Positions 36,930-46,939 of a stretch of DNA of 64,000 bases are shown piece after piece. Below the pieces are notes generated by a model. The model searched no databases, was not told where the DNA came from, and saw only the letters and a list, made by a program, of their open reading frames with translations. Source of the stretch: Telopea speciosissima (taxonomy: Eukaryota > Streptophyta > Magnoliopsida > Proteales > Proteaceae); assembly GCF_018873765.1 (NCBI RefSeq), contig NC_057926.1:55627378-55691377 (forward strand), written 5' to 3'. A program made the position numbers and the translations under genes. Each line of letters opens with the position of its first letter. Position 1 is the first letter of the stretch.

Positions 36930-37379
36930 ATGGATACGTCTCCTTCAATTCCAATTTATGGGAGCTTGAAGAGGTATTGGAGTGGGAGAACATATCAGAG
37001 ACTCGACGGTGGATATATTGTCAGGAAGAAGTTGAGGGTGTTGAGGCTTGGAGGAGGGAACAGTAGTCGACGTCGACGGTCATCATCATCATCAAAGATA
37101 AGAGAAACACCAAAGCTACTGCAACTGAAGTTTAAGTGGCCCATGAAGGTTTTGGGGAAGATTCGTGAAGGTTACATAAACATGATGCTTGGGCTCGCAG
37201 GCAATATTGGCTACATGGAGGACCCCAAAAATGTTTTCGGGGAAAAGAGGATTCCAAGAGGCAGGCCCATTCCATCGGTTTCCAAGTTGAAGGAATTCGA
37301 CAGGAAACATGTCCTTAAGGTTTACAACTCAATTGCTGCATCTCGAGAATTTGTTGCCTTTTGTAAGAATATTGTATGA
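36930..37379 (+). CDS. Small basic Ser-tract protein, tandem family copy 2
   Basis: 149 aa, single exon, all family blocks intact (YGSLKRYWSGRTYQRLDG; RKKLRVLRLGGGN; KWPMKVLGKIREGYINMMLG; FGEKRIPRGRP; NSIAASREFVA). The linker has SRRRRSSSSS; the C-terminus diverges as FVAFCKNIV because the usual stop is bypassed. The Thr/Gly segment after RLDG is shorter than in copies 1 and 4. The coding sequence starts at the ATG shared by all copies. The 3' flank contains a MITE rather than the 'acccaaaaaaagaattttgggttt' 3'UTR seen in copies 1, 3 and 5. Function unknown. Confidence 0.85.
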   Translation: MDTSPSIPIYGSLKRYWSGRTYQRLDGGYIVRKKLRVLRLGGGNSSRRRRSSSSSKIRETPKLLQLKFKWPMKVLGKIREGYINMMLGLAGNIGYMEDPKNVFGEKRIPRGRPIPSVSKLKEFDRKHVLKVYNSIAASREFVAFCKNIV

Positions 37380-37587
37380 TGGCAAATTGTAAAGACATAT
37401 CTGATGTAGAAAACTGTAATATGTCACCAAATTCTTGTATTGGTAGGAGCAATTAAAAATTCATAATAGAGTTGAGTCATATCTTAAAAGAAAATTGTCT
37501 TTTAAGGTTTTTGGATGTTCCAATTCTACAATACGAGTTGACCTTGCACCTATTCTTCTAAGATAAAACAACTCTCTTAAATGGATC

Positions 37588-37766
37588 TTTATCCTCTCAA
37601 TTTGCCTGCCCATACTTGACGTCAAGTATGTCTAACAGAGGGGACGTAAATGACTATCCTACCCATTGCCCGAACATAATGCCTGAGGTGGGGTCCACAT
37701 GGGGTCCATCTCCCTCTATTAGATGTACTTGATGTCAAGTACGGGCAGGCAAATTGAGAGGATAAA
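37588..37766. mobile_element. MITE with about 40 bp terminal inverted repeats (179 bp)
   Basis: The left arm TTTATCCTCTCAATTTGCCT continues to tacttgacgtcaagta and pairs with the right arm almost perfectly (differences at one or two bases). A related, more diverged element is at 4625-4775. The target duplication is not obvious. Confidence 0.8.
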
Positions 37767-38213
37767 AATTCCTCTCAAATCATATAGGCTATAATACCAA
37801 ATGTGATTACATTGGGAATTCGAATGACTATATATACTCAGTAGAGGATGGAGTAATGAAGAACAATCTATGAACACAATACGGAAACAGAACCGAACCA
37901 CAATATAGAAACAGTATACTGTCATCGATCATATATAATAGTATACAGTGACAATAGAAATACAATATTGAATACAGACTAGAGGAGTAGAGGTGCAAAT
38001 TGTTTCATCCGTGGCAGACCCAAATTTTAGTATTTGTAGGATTTAAAAGCCTCTTACGTACCTGTACGTATAAGTGCTTGTAAGTGTATATATAGGTACT
38101 TGTACGTATGGGTAGTATCTATATGTATGTATTTGTAAGGATGGGTACCTGTACGTATGGTGAAACTAAGTGTATATGTACACGTACGGATAAGAGGTTG
38201 TACCCCAACAAAA
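37767..38213. repeat. Intergenic, with degenerate GTACGTA-rich stretch (about 38055-38200)
   Basis: Words such as cctgtacgtat, cttgtacgtatgg and gtacacgtacgga recur irregularly over about 140 bp, a decayed minisatellite. No gene seen in this stretch. Confidence 0.5.
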
Positions 38214-38460
38214 AAAAAACATTAATTCAACCTTATCCCAACTAAATGGGGTCGGCTACATGGATCTTTTTAAAACAAAGTAGGGAAAGGAAAGTAAGAA
38301 GGATCAAGGATAAAAATGAAGAAATGAGATAAGTGAAAAATGAAAAATGAAAGTAAGAAGAAAGAGGATAACCCAGGATCTCAAGAAATCTCAGCTACAT
38401 GGTGTCAACAATGTGGATCCTTGCCCTCCAATAGGCTCTGTCTGAGATCATACTTGGCAC
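38214..38460 (-). mobile_element. RTE-type LINE 3' tail
   Basis: Contains ccttatcccaactaaatgggg and tcggctacatggatc; the reverse complement (gatccatgtagccgaccccatttagttgggataagg) is the characteristic 3' end of plant RTE-clade LINEs, from family knowledge. The tail side begins at the A-rich run near 38214. The rest is too diverged to translate. Confidence 0.55.
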
Positions 38461-38874
38461 AAGACCCAGACTACGTTGTAATTTGAATTTAGAACACTTC
38501 AAATTCAAATATTGATATGGACAATAGGTGTATGTATCCTCTTCAGCCTTAGTCTTACACAATTCTAAAAACCCTTAAGATTTTAAGAATATTGTATGAT
38601 GGCAATGTGCAAAGATTTATCTGATTTAGAACAATGTAAGTATGCCGGCCACCAAATGCTTGTATTGGTAGGAGCAGAAATCCTTAACAGAAATTTGATT
38701 TTTTGTTCACAATTAGATTTATATGAAAAAACCAAGACCAAGACCGATAGGAGATTGTTAAAAGAAATCGATTTCTTTCCTTTGTAGAGCGTCTCCAACT
38801 TATTTCCTCAATTCCTAAGCATGCATGTTATGACAAAGTTGGAATCTATGTTCTCAAGCTTTCTTTGGTTAAGG

Positions 38875-39640
38875 CCTAATTTGGAGATGCAAATTAATCT
38901 AGTACATTGCATGGAACACCACTCGCGTACCCAAGGTAGAGGGTGACTTGGTAGTGAAACTTATCAAAGACATAAACTGACAACAACAACTATGGCGGGT
39001 GGCTTCCCAAAAGGATTCCTTATAGACGAGATGGTTCACCATAGGTATTTGAAGTTTGATTCTATTTAGATAGTGCAACAACCTACATAGAATTGCTAGC
39101 TCTTGGGTGTGGAAGAAGATTCTCAAGTACAAGTTTCCGTTGAACAATTTATTCATCATATTATTGGGAATGGGGTCCTCCACAAAGCTCTGGCTCGACC
39201 CTTGGCATCTGACTGATTGATATCCTTTTTAGGGAGAAAGAACGTTACCCAATCATGTGCTAGAGACATAACCCCCATGTAAAGACGGAAATTCCCAGAC
39301 ATCCCAAGGCGGTTATGTATCTAGGTGTGATCACCACAGCCAGCGCACGACCGGATAATGTTCTATTCCTCTTCTTTTCAATAAGGATGAGACCGTATCA
39401 AGTATGATGCGACTTCATACAAATTAGAAACAATGCAATCTATTCTTAGAGATGGCTGTTGGAGCCTTGGGCCCTACTCTTCAGTGGATCTCATTCAGTT
39501 GTGGGGGCAATTACACAGTATTAATCGGAGAAAATGAGTATTTATGATCCAAATTCCATCACTTGGAAAGGTACTTCTTTGGCCATTTTACAATCAAATC
39601 GGCTTGAGAAATAATCCACTAACCCATTAATTAATGCCTT
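38875..39640 (+). mobile_element. LINE C-terminal fragment b
   Basis: A paralogue of fragment a (35311...), sharing ttggagatgca...cattgcatggaacac and ggatggttcaccata-like stretches and the tctggctcgacccttggcatctg motif. An additional roughly 150 bp segment (about 39230-39385) with inverted ends agaacgttacccaatcatgtgc / agaacattatccggtcgtgcgc is inserted in it. Lies upstream of gene copy 3. Confidence 0.65.
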
Positions 39641-40203
39641 TGATCCTTTTTACATTACCAGTGAGCCTAATAAATACAAAAAGGATTAACAAGGTGGTCA
39701 ATGGTATATACATCCAAATTAATTAAAGTCAACTTAGTTGAGGCAAATTAATTAAGCTCAGGTAAAACCTTCTATTAATACAGTATAAACATTATTGAAT
39801 TCAAAGGTATGAGGCTGAAGATTGGTACAGGGTAGACAATTTCAACCCAATGACTTGGTATAAACTACATTTATATATTTTCGAAAAGATGAGTACGTAA
39901 AACCTATCACTGTACATAATTAGTGTGAAGAACATTAGAGTCAATCTTATTGGGCTTCTAAGTGGATTTTTTTTATTTATTTATAAACTCGAATATTCAC
40001 TAGGACACCCGGGCCAGCCCCTAGAAGTTTTATTAAAAAGTAACTAAAAAATTGGTTTAAGGGGTTTCTAATTAAATGGACTTGTTCTCATCTCAGAAGT
40101 CATTAATGAGTTTGAAAAGACCAAATCTGTTGATAAGGCCTCAAGGGAGATGGCCGTCCTGTTGTGGTGCTTGTGGAGTGATGTTAGTGTTTACTTGTCT
40201 CTC

Positions 40204-40211
40204 TATATATA
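40204..40211 (+). promoter_or_regulatory. TATA box of tandem family copy 3
   Basis: TATATATA about 115 bp before the ATG, in the context shared with the other copies (followed by tcttaatgccttcccatatactcatc). Confidence 0.65.
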
Positions 40212-40320
40212 TTAGGGTCTCTTAATGCCTTCCCATATACTCATCAAATAAGCTGGTCACTTCCTGAGCTTCATTCTCTTTCTCTCTATATCTAAAGAAA
40301 AGCAAGAAGAAGGAGAAAAG

Positions 40321-40773
40321 ATGGATAAGTCTGCTTCAATTCCAATCTACGGGAGCTTAAAGAGGTACTGGAGTGGGAGAACATATCAGAGACTCGATGG
40401 TGGTGGATACATCATCAAGAAGAAGTTGAGGGTCTTGAGGCTTGGAGGAGGGAACAGTTGTAGCATTCGACGGTCATCATCATCATCATCATCAAAGACA
40501 AGAGAAATACGAAAGCAATTGCAACTGAGAATTAAGTGGCCCATGAAGGTTTTGAGGAAGATTCGTGAAGGTTACATAAATATGATGCTTGGGGTTGCAG
40601 GCAATATTGGCTACTTGGAGGATCCAAAAAATGTTTTCGGGGAAAAGAGGATTCCAAGAGGGAGACCCGTTCCATCAGTTTCCAAGTTGAATGAATTTGA
40701 CAAGGAATTTGTTCTTAAGGTTTACAACTCCATTGCTGCATCTCGGGAATTTGTTGCTTCTGATCTCAAGTAA
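40321..40773 (+). CDS. Small basic Ser-tract protein, tandem family copy 3
   Basis: 150 aa, single exon. Intact blocks: YGSLKRYWSGRTYQRLDG, KKKLRVLRLGGGN, an SSSSSSS linker encoded by (TCA)n, KWPMKVLRKIREGYINMMLG (R where other copies have G), FGEKRIPRGRP, and VLKVYNSIAASREFVASDLK at the C-terminus. It has the shared CT-rich leader and the 3'UTR motif acccaaaaaaagaattttggg. No damage is visible, so it is probably expressible. Function unknown; the basic composition fits nucleic-acid or membrane-phosphate binding, but that is speculation. Confidence 0.85.
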   Translation: MDKSASIPIYGSLKRYWSGRTYQRLDGGGYIIKKKLRVLRLGGGNSCSIRRSSSSSSSKTREIRKQLQLRIKWPMKVLRKIREGYINMMLGVAGNIGYLEDPKNVFGEKRIPRGRPVPSVSKLNEFDKEFVLKVYNSIAASREFVASDLK

Positions 40774-42236
40774 CCTTTTTGTATTTACTACTTTTTCTTC
40801 ACTTCTTCTCTACCCAAAAAAAGAATTTTGGGTTTATATGTTTGTTTGATCTTTATCCTATGGGACGATGAAGAATTTTCATCTTCCCATTTCTGATTGT
40901 TTTGCGAAAGTGTGGATTGCATTGTTTTGGAATCTTATCCTTTTTACCTTGTCTAAGGTTTTTGTAGTGCCTCTTAGTTTCTAGGCTGCATGGCTAGCTC
41001 CTATGCCATCCCGTCTCAATGATGTTTTTGTACATGCTTCCATTGGCCCCATACTGGTGTAGAGGCCACACATCAGATAGGGTTGTCCTGTCCAATTTTT
41101 AATTGATTACGTCCCTGTATTAAAGGGATAGAAAGAAAAAAATAAAAATAAAAGGGACTTATTGCTGCAACCATGCATAAAATGTGTAATAGAGACTGGC
41201 CTGTCATTAATATTTATAGCTATGAATGTTATAAGGGTACTGTGAAAACAAAATACACAAGAATAAATACATATTAATGACATTGTCTAACAATATACAT
41301 CACCTGTCCATCCATGATATACCCTAACCCTACAAATCCGGTAAGAATCGTTTTTAAAAAACAAAATCAGATCTGGTATATTGGTCGATCTGTATCGGTA
41401 TCGTCTATCTATTTGATCCTATATCGGTGGAATGGTTCTAACTGGGGGATAAATATAAATATATCTAAAAAAGGTTGAGTAAAATTAAAAGAAAACCGTC
41501 TGATTTGATCTAATACAATCAGTCTGTATCAATATCGATAAAATCGATACTGATCTAGATACCATTTTTTAGAACCATGGTATGAATCATAATTGGACCT
41601 TGGTCAACGGTAACTGGTTATGGGTCCGTTACTTGGGAAACAACCTCTACACAAAGTTGTCGGTATTTTCATTTGTAAAGCATCGAGATCAGAGTCGGCC
41701 TGATTCTGATCCCTACTGTTAAAAAAACTTTTCCTCTCCCCCAATTGCAAAAGAGAATCTTTTTTTAGGACAAGAGAATGTTACCCGGTCATATAATCCT
41801 TATACCAACGTTTGGGCCAATGGAAGCATATGCAAGCATCAAATGGGGCGAGATTTTCGTCTTTCTATAGAGGCACGGTGGTCATTTCACGCCCCTGTGT
41901 CTAAGGCTTTAGGCGCATAGGCCATGCAACTAGGGTGCGTTTTTCTGTTTTTTTAACAGCATGCTCAAGCGAAACTATTCATAGGGTAGAGTTGTAAATA
42001 AGGTCAGATTCAGGGGTAACTTGAATTCAACAGAGTAGTCTACCCTTACCCTAGAGATTCTCATACCTTCCTCTTTATTGGCAAGTCTTTCCATCTTCAG
42101 TGCTTGAAAGCACCCGCTCCAGAGAGCTTTAATCTCAATTGTATTCTATGCCGTTAGATCAAATTGGAAATTACGGATCCAACGGTTGATGAGGCTTCCT
42201 CTTTAACTGATAACTGAACACAACAGAATTAATTCA
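40774..42236. other. Intergenic between copy 3 and FLA
   Basis: Starts with the 3'UTR of copy 3. About 41340-41580 is a cgatctgtatcggtatcg-rich repeat remnant of the dispersed family seen at 5852-6077. About 41765-41950 carries a member of the 'gaatgttacccggtcatataa' repeat family. No gene seen. Confidence 0.5.
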
Positions 42237-42242
42237 TATAAA
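42237..42242 (+). promoter_or_regulatory. TATA box of the FLA gene
   Basis: TATAAA 110 bp before the FLA ATG, in AT-rich sequence, a plausible plant core promoter distance. Confidence 0.5.
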
Positions 42243-42351
42243 CAAATAGAGAAAGCAATCCAACTGTCATCTGCGCAGTAAATACTTCTACGTCTCAAGA
42301 TTCAAGAAAGTCCCGCCAAAACTCTCTCTTTTTCTCAGTCACTCTCTGGCC

Positions 42352-43209
42352 ATGGAGGAACGTCGTCTTCGATCGATTTTATGGATCCTCGCCGGAAGAT
42401 CGACGGCGACAACCGTTCTGTTGACCATTTTGTTCTTCGTCATCCTCTCAGTACCAGTGTTCCCAGTCGCCGGAATCGCAGAAACAGAGCTCGAGACCGC
42501 CATTGACGCCCTTCGATCGAAGGGCTATGAACTCTTCGGCAATGCCATCGAAACCTCCGATCTTAAGTACGAGCTCCTCGACGGCGGCGACTCTTTCACC
42601 TTCTTCGCTCCCACCAACTCTACCCTCTACCATCTCGATCTGGTGTCACAGGCTTCAGATTACATTCAGACCTTACGATTCCATGTATCCCCTCATCGTC
42701 TCACCATCTCCGATCTTCAAATCGCCTCTATGTCTCAGGTGCCTTACCTCGACAGTCTGGTCCCTAATCATATTATCTTTATCTCCATTAATCACACCAT
42801 GGAGATAAACTTCTCCGCCGCCCTGATCGTCGACGACGTTCCGATTTCTATTCCCAACCTATACGTGGGTCCCAGCATTGTCGTACATGGACTCGATGGA
42901 ATTCTTGCTGTCAGATTTCCGGAAGGGAAGATCGTTTCTGGCGATTCGATTATTCTTCCTCCTGCAATGTCTCCCGCTCCCACTTCCATCGACTATTTGT
43001 GGCCACTTCTGTCTCCGACGATGCAAGATTTCATAACACCTTTAATATCACCAGTGCCGACAATGCAGGATTTAACAACACCGGCAAGTTCTCCAGCGCC
43101 AGTTAACGTGAGTTCAGGATTTAGAAAGCGCGGGCAACACCATGAGCATCGCAGGGGCAAGAAACGGCACGGGAAGAAAGTTAGGAGCGACGGGGGCAGG
43201 CGTCAGTAA
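42352..43209 (+). CDS. Fasciclin-like arabinogalactan protein (FAS1 domain)
   Basis: An intronless 285 aa secreted-type protein; FLAs act at the cell surface/wall in adhesion and wall assembly (family knowledge). The N-terminus is a signal-anchor-like hydrophobic segment at about residues 20-43 after a basic MEERRLRS stretch. One FAS1 domain covers about 45-190, with the H1-type motif FTFFAPTNSTL and the H2-type VVHGLDGIL. Possible N-glycosylation sites are NST and NHT. After it come SPAP-type arabinogalactan glycomodules (LPPAMSPAPTS, SSPAPV) and two similar repeats around PTMQDFITP / PTMQDLTTP. The C-terminus is unusually basic (HHEHRRGKKRHGKK) with no GPI-anchor hydrophobic tail, resembling the single-FAS1, unanchored FLA19-21 type. 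Convergent with EC1, 460 bp between stops. Confidence 0.9.
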   Translation: MEERRLRSILWILAGRSTATTVLLTILFFVILSVPVFPVAGIAETELETAIDALRSKGYELFGNAIETSDLKYELLDGGDSFTFFAPTNSTLYHLDLVSQASDYIQTLRFHVSPHRLTISDLQIASMSQVPYLDSLVPNHIIFISINHTMEINFSAALIVDDVPISIPNLYVGPSIVVHGLDGILAVRFPEGKIVSGDSIILPPAMSPAPTSIDYLWPLLSPTMQDFITPLISPVPTMQDLTTPASSPAPVNVSSGFRKRGQHHEHRRGKKRHGKKVRSDGGRRQ

Positions 43210-43669
43210 TTCTTCTCCATTATACGCTCGTGTTTGATGTTTGATCCTACTCTGGTGATTTTCAGTTTCGTTTCGAAACCATCCAATTCTTTTTCCGGTT
43301 AAAGATCCATTTTCTTTTTCTTCTAGTTCAATTGTTTAGTCCGATTCTCAGTATTGTCATATGATTTCTTTTTGAAATCGTGTAAGAAAATGGTGGCTTT
43401 TCAAATTCAAATTGTTCTGTAGAATAGAACACAGTAGTAGAATTCTGTTTCTCTGCAACTTCTTAGTTTTAATTTTGATATTTCCTTTTTAATTTTGAGA
43501 GAGTATTGCTCAGAAATCTGGAATCTGGAAGGACCCTTTAACCTTACCACAAAACTAGCTAATTAAATTCACTGATACAGAGAAAGTATGAGACTTAATG
43601 ATGATAACCAACCCCAAACGATTTTATTAATTCCTGCAATTCAAACAACCATTACAAACCTTTCTTAAA

Positions 43670-44104
43670 TTAACCAACGACAGCAATAAGAGCAGTAGGG
43701 GGTGGGACAGAAAACAAGGGAGATGGAGCTGGGGATTGGGACGGCGAGGGAGATGACGCACAGTAGTCTTGGAGAATGTCGCCCTCCTCGGCGGTGAAAC
43801 CCAGATTGGTAAGCATCGAGGGCCAGCACTGACGAGTAATGAAACGGATGGCTCGGCAGCATTCGAGGCCAAGATAAGCCTCACCGTCCATGAAGAAGAG
43901 GATGATCTCGTTGGTGCACGACCGCAATTCTAGCAGCGCATTCCAGCATTCTACCATGCCACCCCCTCCTCCTCCGCTCTCTAGACGAGCTGCGAGGTCT
44001 TGTCCGGGCTTAAGTGGTGGCAACTCTCGTGCCACAACCATAGCAACAGGACCAATTACGCATGACATGACTACTAACAAGGAAATTAAATTGTTGAGAG
44101 CCAT
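43670..44104 (-). CDS. EC1: Egg-cell-secreted protein EC1 family
   Basis: A 144 aa small Cys-rich secreted protein of the EC1 (prolamin-like/ECA1 gametogenesis) family. In Arabidopsis, EC1 proteins are released by the egg cell on sperm arrival and promote gamete fusion by relocating HAP2 (established knowledge). Signal peptide at about residues 1-25 (NLISLLVVMSCVIGPVAMVVA). The mature part has six cysteines in the expected pattern: ECW, RSC, ECC, QCW, DYC. Conserved motifs seen include WNALLELRSCTNEIILFF and the Gly-E-A-Y-L-G...CCRAI segment. The C-terminal tail is Ser/Pro-rich. Single exon, as in the family. The ATG at 44104 is the first in the message after the TATA at 44199-44206. Confidence 0.93.
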   Translation of the reverse strand: MALNNLISLLVVMSCVIGPVAMVVARELPPLKPGQDLAARLESGGGGGGMVECWNALLELRSCTNEIILFFMDGEAYLGLECCRAIRFITRQCWPSMLTNLGFTAEEGDILQDYCASSPSPSQSPAPSPLFSVPPPTALIAVVG

Positions 44105-44198
44105 GGCTAGCTTCTTTCTTAATTCTCAGTGATGATCATGAGAGAGGGATTTCTGAAATTGGTGAGATTTGTGCTTGAACAATTCGATGTGTTCCGCT

Positions 44199-44206
44199 TA
44201 TTTATA
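44199..44206 (-). promoter_or_regulatory. TATA box of EC1
   Basis: Reverse-strand TATAAATA 95 bp upstream of the EC1 ATG. Confidence 0.6.
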
Positions 44207-44459
44207 GGACATAACCTCCCTGAGTATTGATTTGGGTTAATGACGGACGAGACCATACGACTCCAAAACTGCCATGATTGAATCACAGACGGTCGTAACT
44301 GAACAAATGAGAGTTGTTTCCACTTGGTCTCCCACCCATTTATGTCGAGCTTCAAGGCTTCAACTTCCGAATATGCACCATCCTTTAAAGGGAAAAAGAG
44401 ACAGTGTGACACTGGAGCACACGAAACGACCCCTCAGCCCCTAGTGAAATAAAAAATCT

Positions 44460-44752
44460 CATCCAAACCAATTAATTCCTCTGTGCACATTCTCATTGGC
44501 CCCCTACTAGTGCAGGGGCTACCATGACCGGTTAGCATTCTCTTGCCCATCCCACGCAGAGAACATTCTCCCCCGCCCTTTTTTATTCATCATAGGGAAA
44601 AAGATCTCTACTTGCTTGTGTTTCCTACACCCTATCACAGAGCACAGTGAGATGATGCCTCTGCTCCCTGGGTAGATACCCAGGTGTGTTCACCCATTGG
44701 CCTAGACGCTTGTGTAGAGACCATGCGACCAAGTAGAGATCTTTTTCCCATT
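44460..44752. repeat. Two adjoining members of a dispersed repeat family
   Basis: 44470-44585 (ccccctactagtgcagggg, accatgaccggttagcattctctt) and 44650-44752 (ccattggcctagacgcttgtgtagagaccatgcgaccaagtagagatc). The second stretch recurs nearly word for word at 50507-50556 and 52357-52401. Confidence 0.6.
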
Positions 44753-45180
44753 ATTAAGAATGAGTCCTCTACAAAGATCTGGCTTGACCTTTGTTGCTTT
44801 TCATTCGGGTGGTACTCTTCTTAATAGGTACAAAGGCTGTATCCAGTATTGATGCAGGTTCAGACAAATTGGATACAGTGCACTCTATTCTTAGAGATGG
44901 TCTTTGCAGCCCAGGGTCCTCTTCAGTAAATCTCATTCAGGAATGAGGACAATTGAGCACTATTAATAGGCAGAATGAGCATGATCCAGAGTCCAGACTC
45001 CATCATTTGGAAAGACACCCCCTTTGGCCTTTTTACTACAAAATTGGATTGGGAAGTCATACGCTGCCCCAACCCTAAAGTGGTATATGGTTTCAAATCT
45101 GCATCCCTCGGCAATCAGTAATGACTAGGAGGTTTTTTGGTTGCACCCTCCTTATGAAATGATCAGCTTCAGAAGAGAAA
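44753..45180 (+). mobile_element. LINE C-terminal fragment c
   Basis: The third copy of the LINE tail found at 35311 and 38875 (ctacaaagatctggcttgacc; attcttagagatgg...gcag; ccccaaccctaaagtgg). It lies upstream of gene copy 4 and lacks the 346 bp MITE found in fragment a. Confidence 0.65.
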
Positions 45181-46064
45181 CCTCCTAATAGCGTCCCTTT
45201 TTACTACTTAATTTTGTTGGGCAAGAGTAGGGACCATCTGTTTTTCAAGTGCACCTTCACGGAAAAACAAAAAAAAAAAGGGTTCGAAGAGATATCATTA
45301 GGTAAGAGATCTCAGAAAAAGTGTCATGCAAGAGGGGCATTGGGTTTTTATTAAACTATTGCCTACATTTGGAAAGACAAAAAACTTTTGTATTTTTCAT
45401 AACAAAAGTACAAAACTGGTATCCGACCGTCTTTCACTATGAACATCTGAGTGGATGTTGAGTCCAGTTCACGTTCATGTACGTACGTGAGTGTACAAAA
45501 ATAGCTCCCAACTATATAGATGGAATCCATTTTGTGAGACCCACATAAATGGATTCCATCTGAACAGCTGAGAACTGTTATCGTACATAAACGTGAGCTC
45601 AACTCGAGGACCCCTTGCCAAAGCCCATAGAAGATGATGGAGAAGCCATAGAACCATGTCCCCACCATCATCAGTATCAAATCTAATGATTCCTACCACC
45701 AAATGTCTGCACTTAAGAATTTTGCCCCGAACCCCAATCGGAATTTTATGAAGTATAGTCAACTTAGTTGAGTAAACCTGCTATATATTAATACATTGTT
45801 ATATATTGGTGTGAATATTAATTATAGGATTCTAAATTATGAGAATGGCATTCAAAGTAGACAATGTCAACCCAATGACTTGGTATATATTATTCTCTTT
45901 TGGATTTTTATTTTTTTTTAATAGTTATGATCACCTATCCGTAAACCAGAATGGACTTATTCTCATTTCACTAGTCATTAATATGCTTGGTAAGACCGAG
46001 TGTGTTGACAAGGCCTCCATCCCATTGGGTTTCTGGTAGAGTGATATCAGTGTTTACTTGCTTA
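45181..46064. other. Intergenic upstream of copy 4
   Basis: 45475-45700 includes a pair of inverted segments (gaacagctgagaactgttatcgtac against gtacgtgagtgtacaaaaatagctccca). From about 45750 it matches the upstream regions of the other family copies (caacttagttgag...cccaatgacttggtat). No gene seen. Confidence 0.45.
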
Positions 46065-46072
46065 TATATAAG
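46065..46072 (+). promoter_or_regulatory. TATA box of tandem family copy 4
   Basis: TATATAAG about 125 bp before the ATG, followed by ...tcttaatgccttcc and a long (CT)n leader. Confidence 0.7.
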
Positions 46073-46194
46073 GATCTCTTAATGCCTTCCTAGTAAACTC
46101 ATCAAAGTAAAGCTGATCTCTTCCTCTGCTTCACTCTCTCTCTCTCTCTCTCTCTCGCTAGCTATCTTAAGAAAAGGAAGAAGAAGGAGAGAAG

Positions 46195-46650
46195 ATGGAT
46201 ATGTCTTCAATTCCAATTTATGGGAGCTTGAAGAGGTTTTGGAGTGGGAGAACATATCAGAGACTCGATGGTACTGGTGGATACATCGTCAGGAAGAAGT
46301 TGAGGGTCTTGAGGCTGGGAGGAGGGAACAGTTGTAGTACTCATACTCGACGGTCATCATCATCATCATCATCATCATCAAAGATAAGAGAAACACGCAA
46401 GCTACTGCAACTGAGACTTAAGTGGCCCATGAAGGTTTTGGGGAAGATTCGTGAAGGTTACATAAATATGATGCTTGGGCTCGCAGGCAACATTGGCTAC
46501 TTGGAGGATCCCAAAAATGTTTTCGGGGAAAAGAGGATTCCAAGAGGGAGACCTATTCCATCTGTTTCCAAGTTGAATGAATTCGACAAGAAACTTGTTC
46601 TTAAGGTTTACAACTCAATCGCTGCTTCTCGAGAATTTGTTGCCTACTAA
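46195..46650 (+). CDS. Small basic Ser-tract protein, tandem family copy 4
   Basis: 151 aa, single exon, the longest copy. It has the longest Ser linker (nine serines from (TCA)n after THTRR). Other blocks are intact: YGSLKRFWSGRTYQRLDG, RKKLRVLRLGGGN, KWPMKVLGKIREGYINMMLG, FGEKRIPRGRP, VLKVYNSIAASREFVAY. Its first codons (MDMSSIP) are the closest match to the 5' part of the broken copy 5. A foldback MITE carrying a second MITE sits about 290 bp downstream. Function unknown. Confidence 0.85.
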   Translation: MDMSSIPIYGSLKRFWSGRTYQRLDGTGGYIVRKKLRVLRLGGGNSCSTHTRRSSSSSSSSSKIRETRKLLQLRLKWPMKVLGKIREGYINMMLGLAGNIGYLEDPKNVFGEKRIPRGRPIPSVSKLNEFDKKLVLKVYNSIAASREFVAY

Positions 46651-46939
46651 ATCTGATCTCGAGAAACCTTTTTGTATTTGCTACTTCTTCTTCTTTTTCA
46701 AATCTTCTCTTCCCAAAAGAAAAAAAAATGAAATTTGGGTTTATATGTAGGTGTGGGACTTCCCATTTCTGATGGTTTTGAGTGCGAGATGCTAAACTCT
46801 TGTGTGGAAGTGTGTTTGGATTGTTTATATGTATTTATAATTGGAATGGTCTTGTTATACAATATTTTAAAACGATCAAGAATTACATTTTCATTCTATT
46901 GTTATTGGACGTCCATAAAACATTCGGATTCAGATCTTC

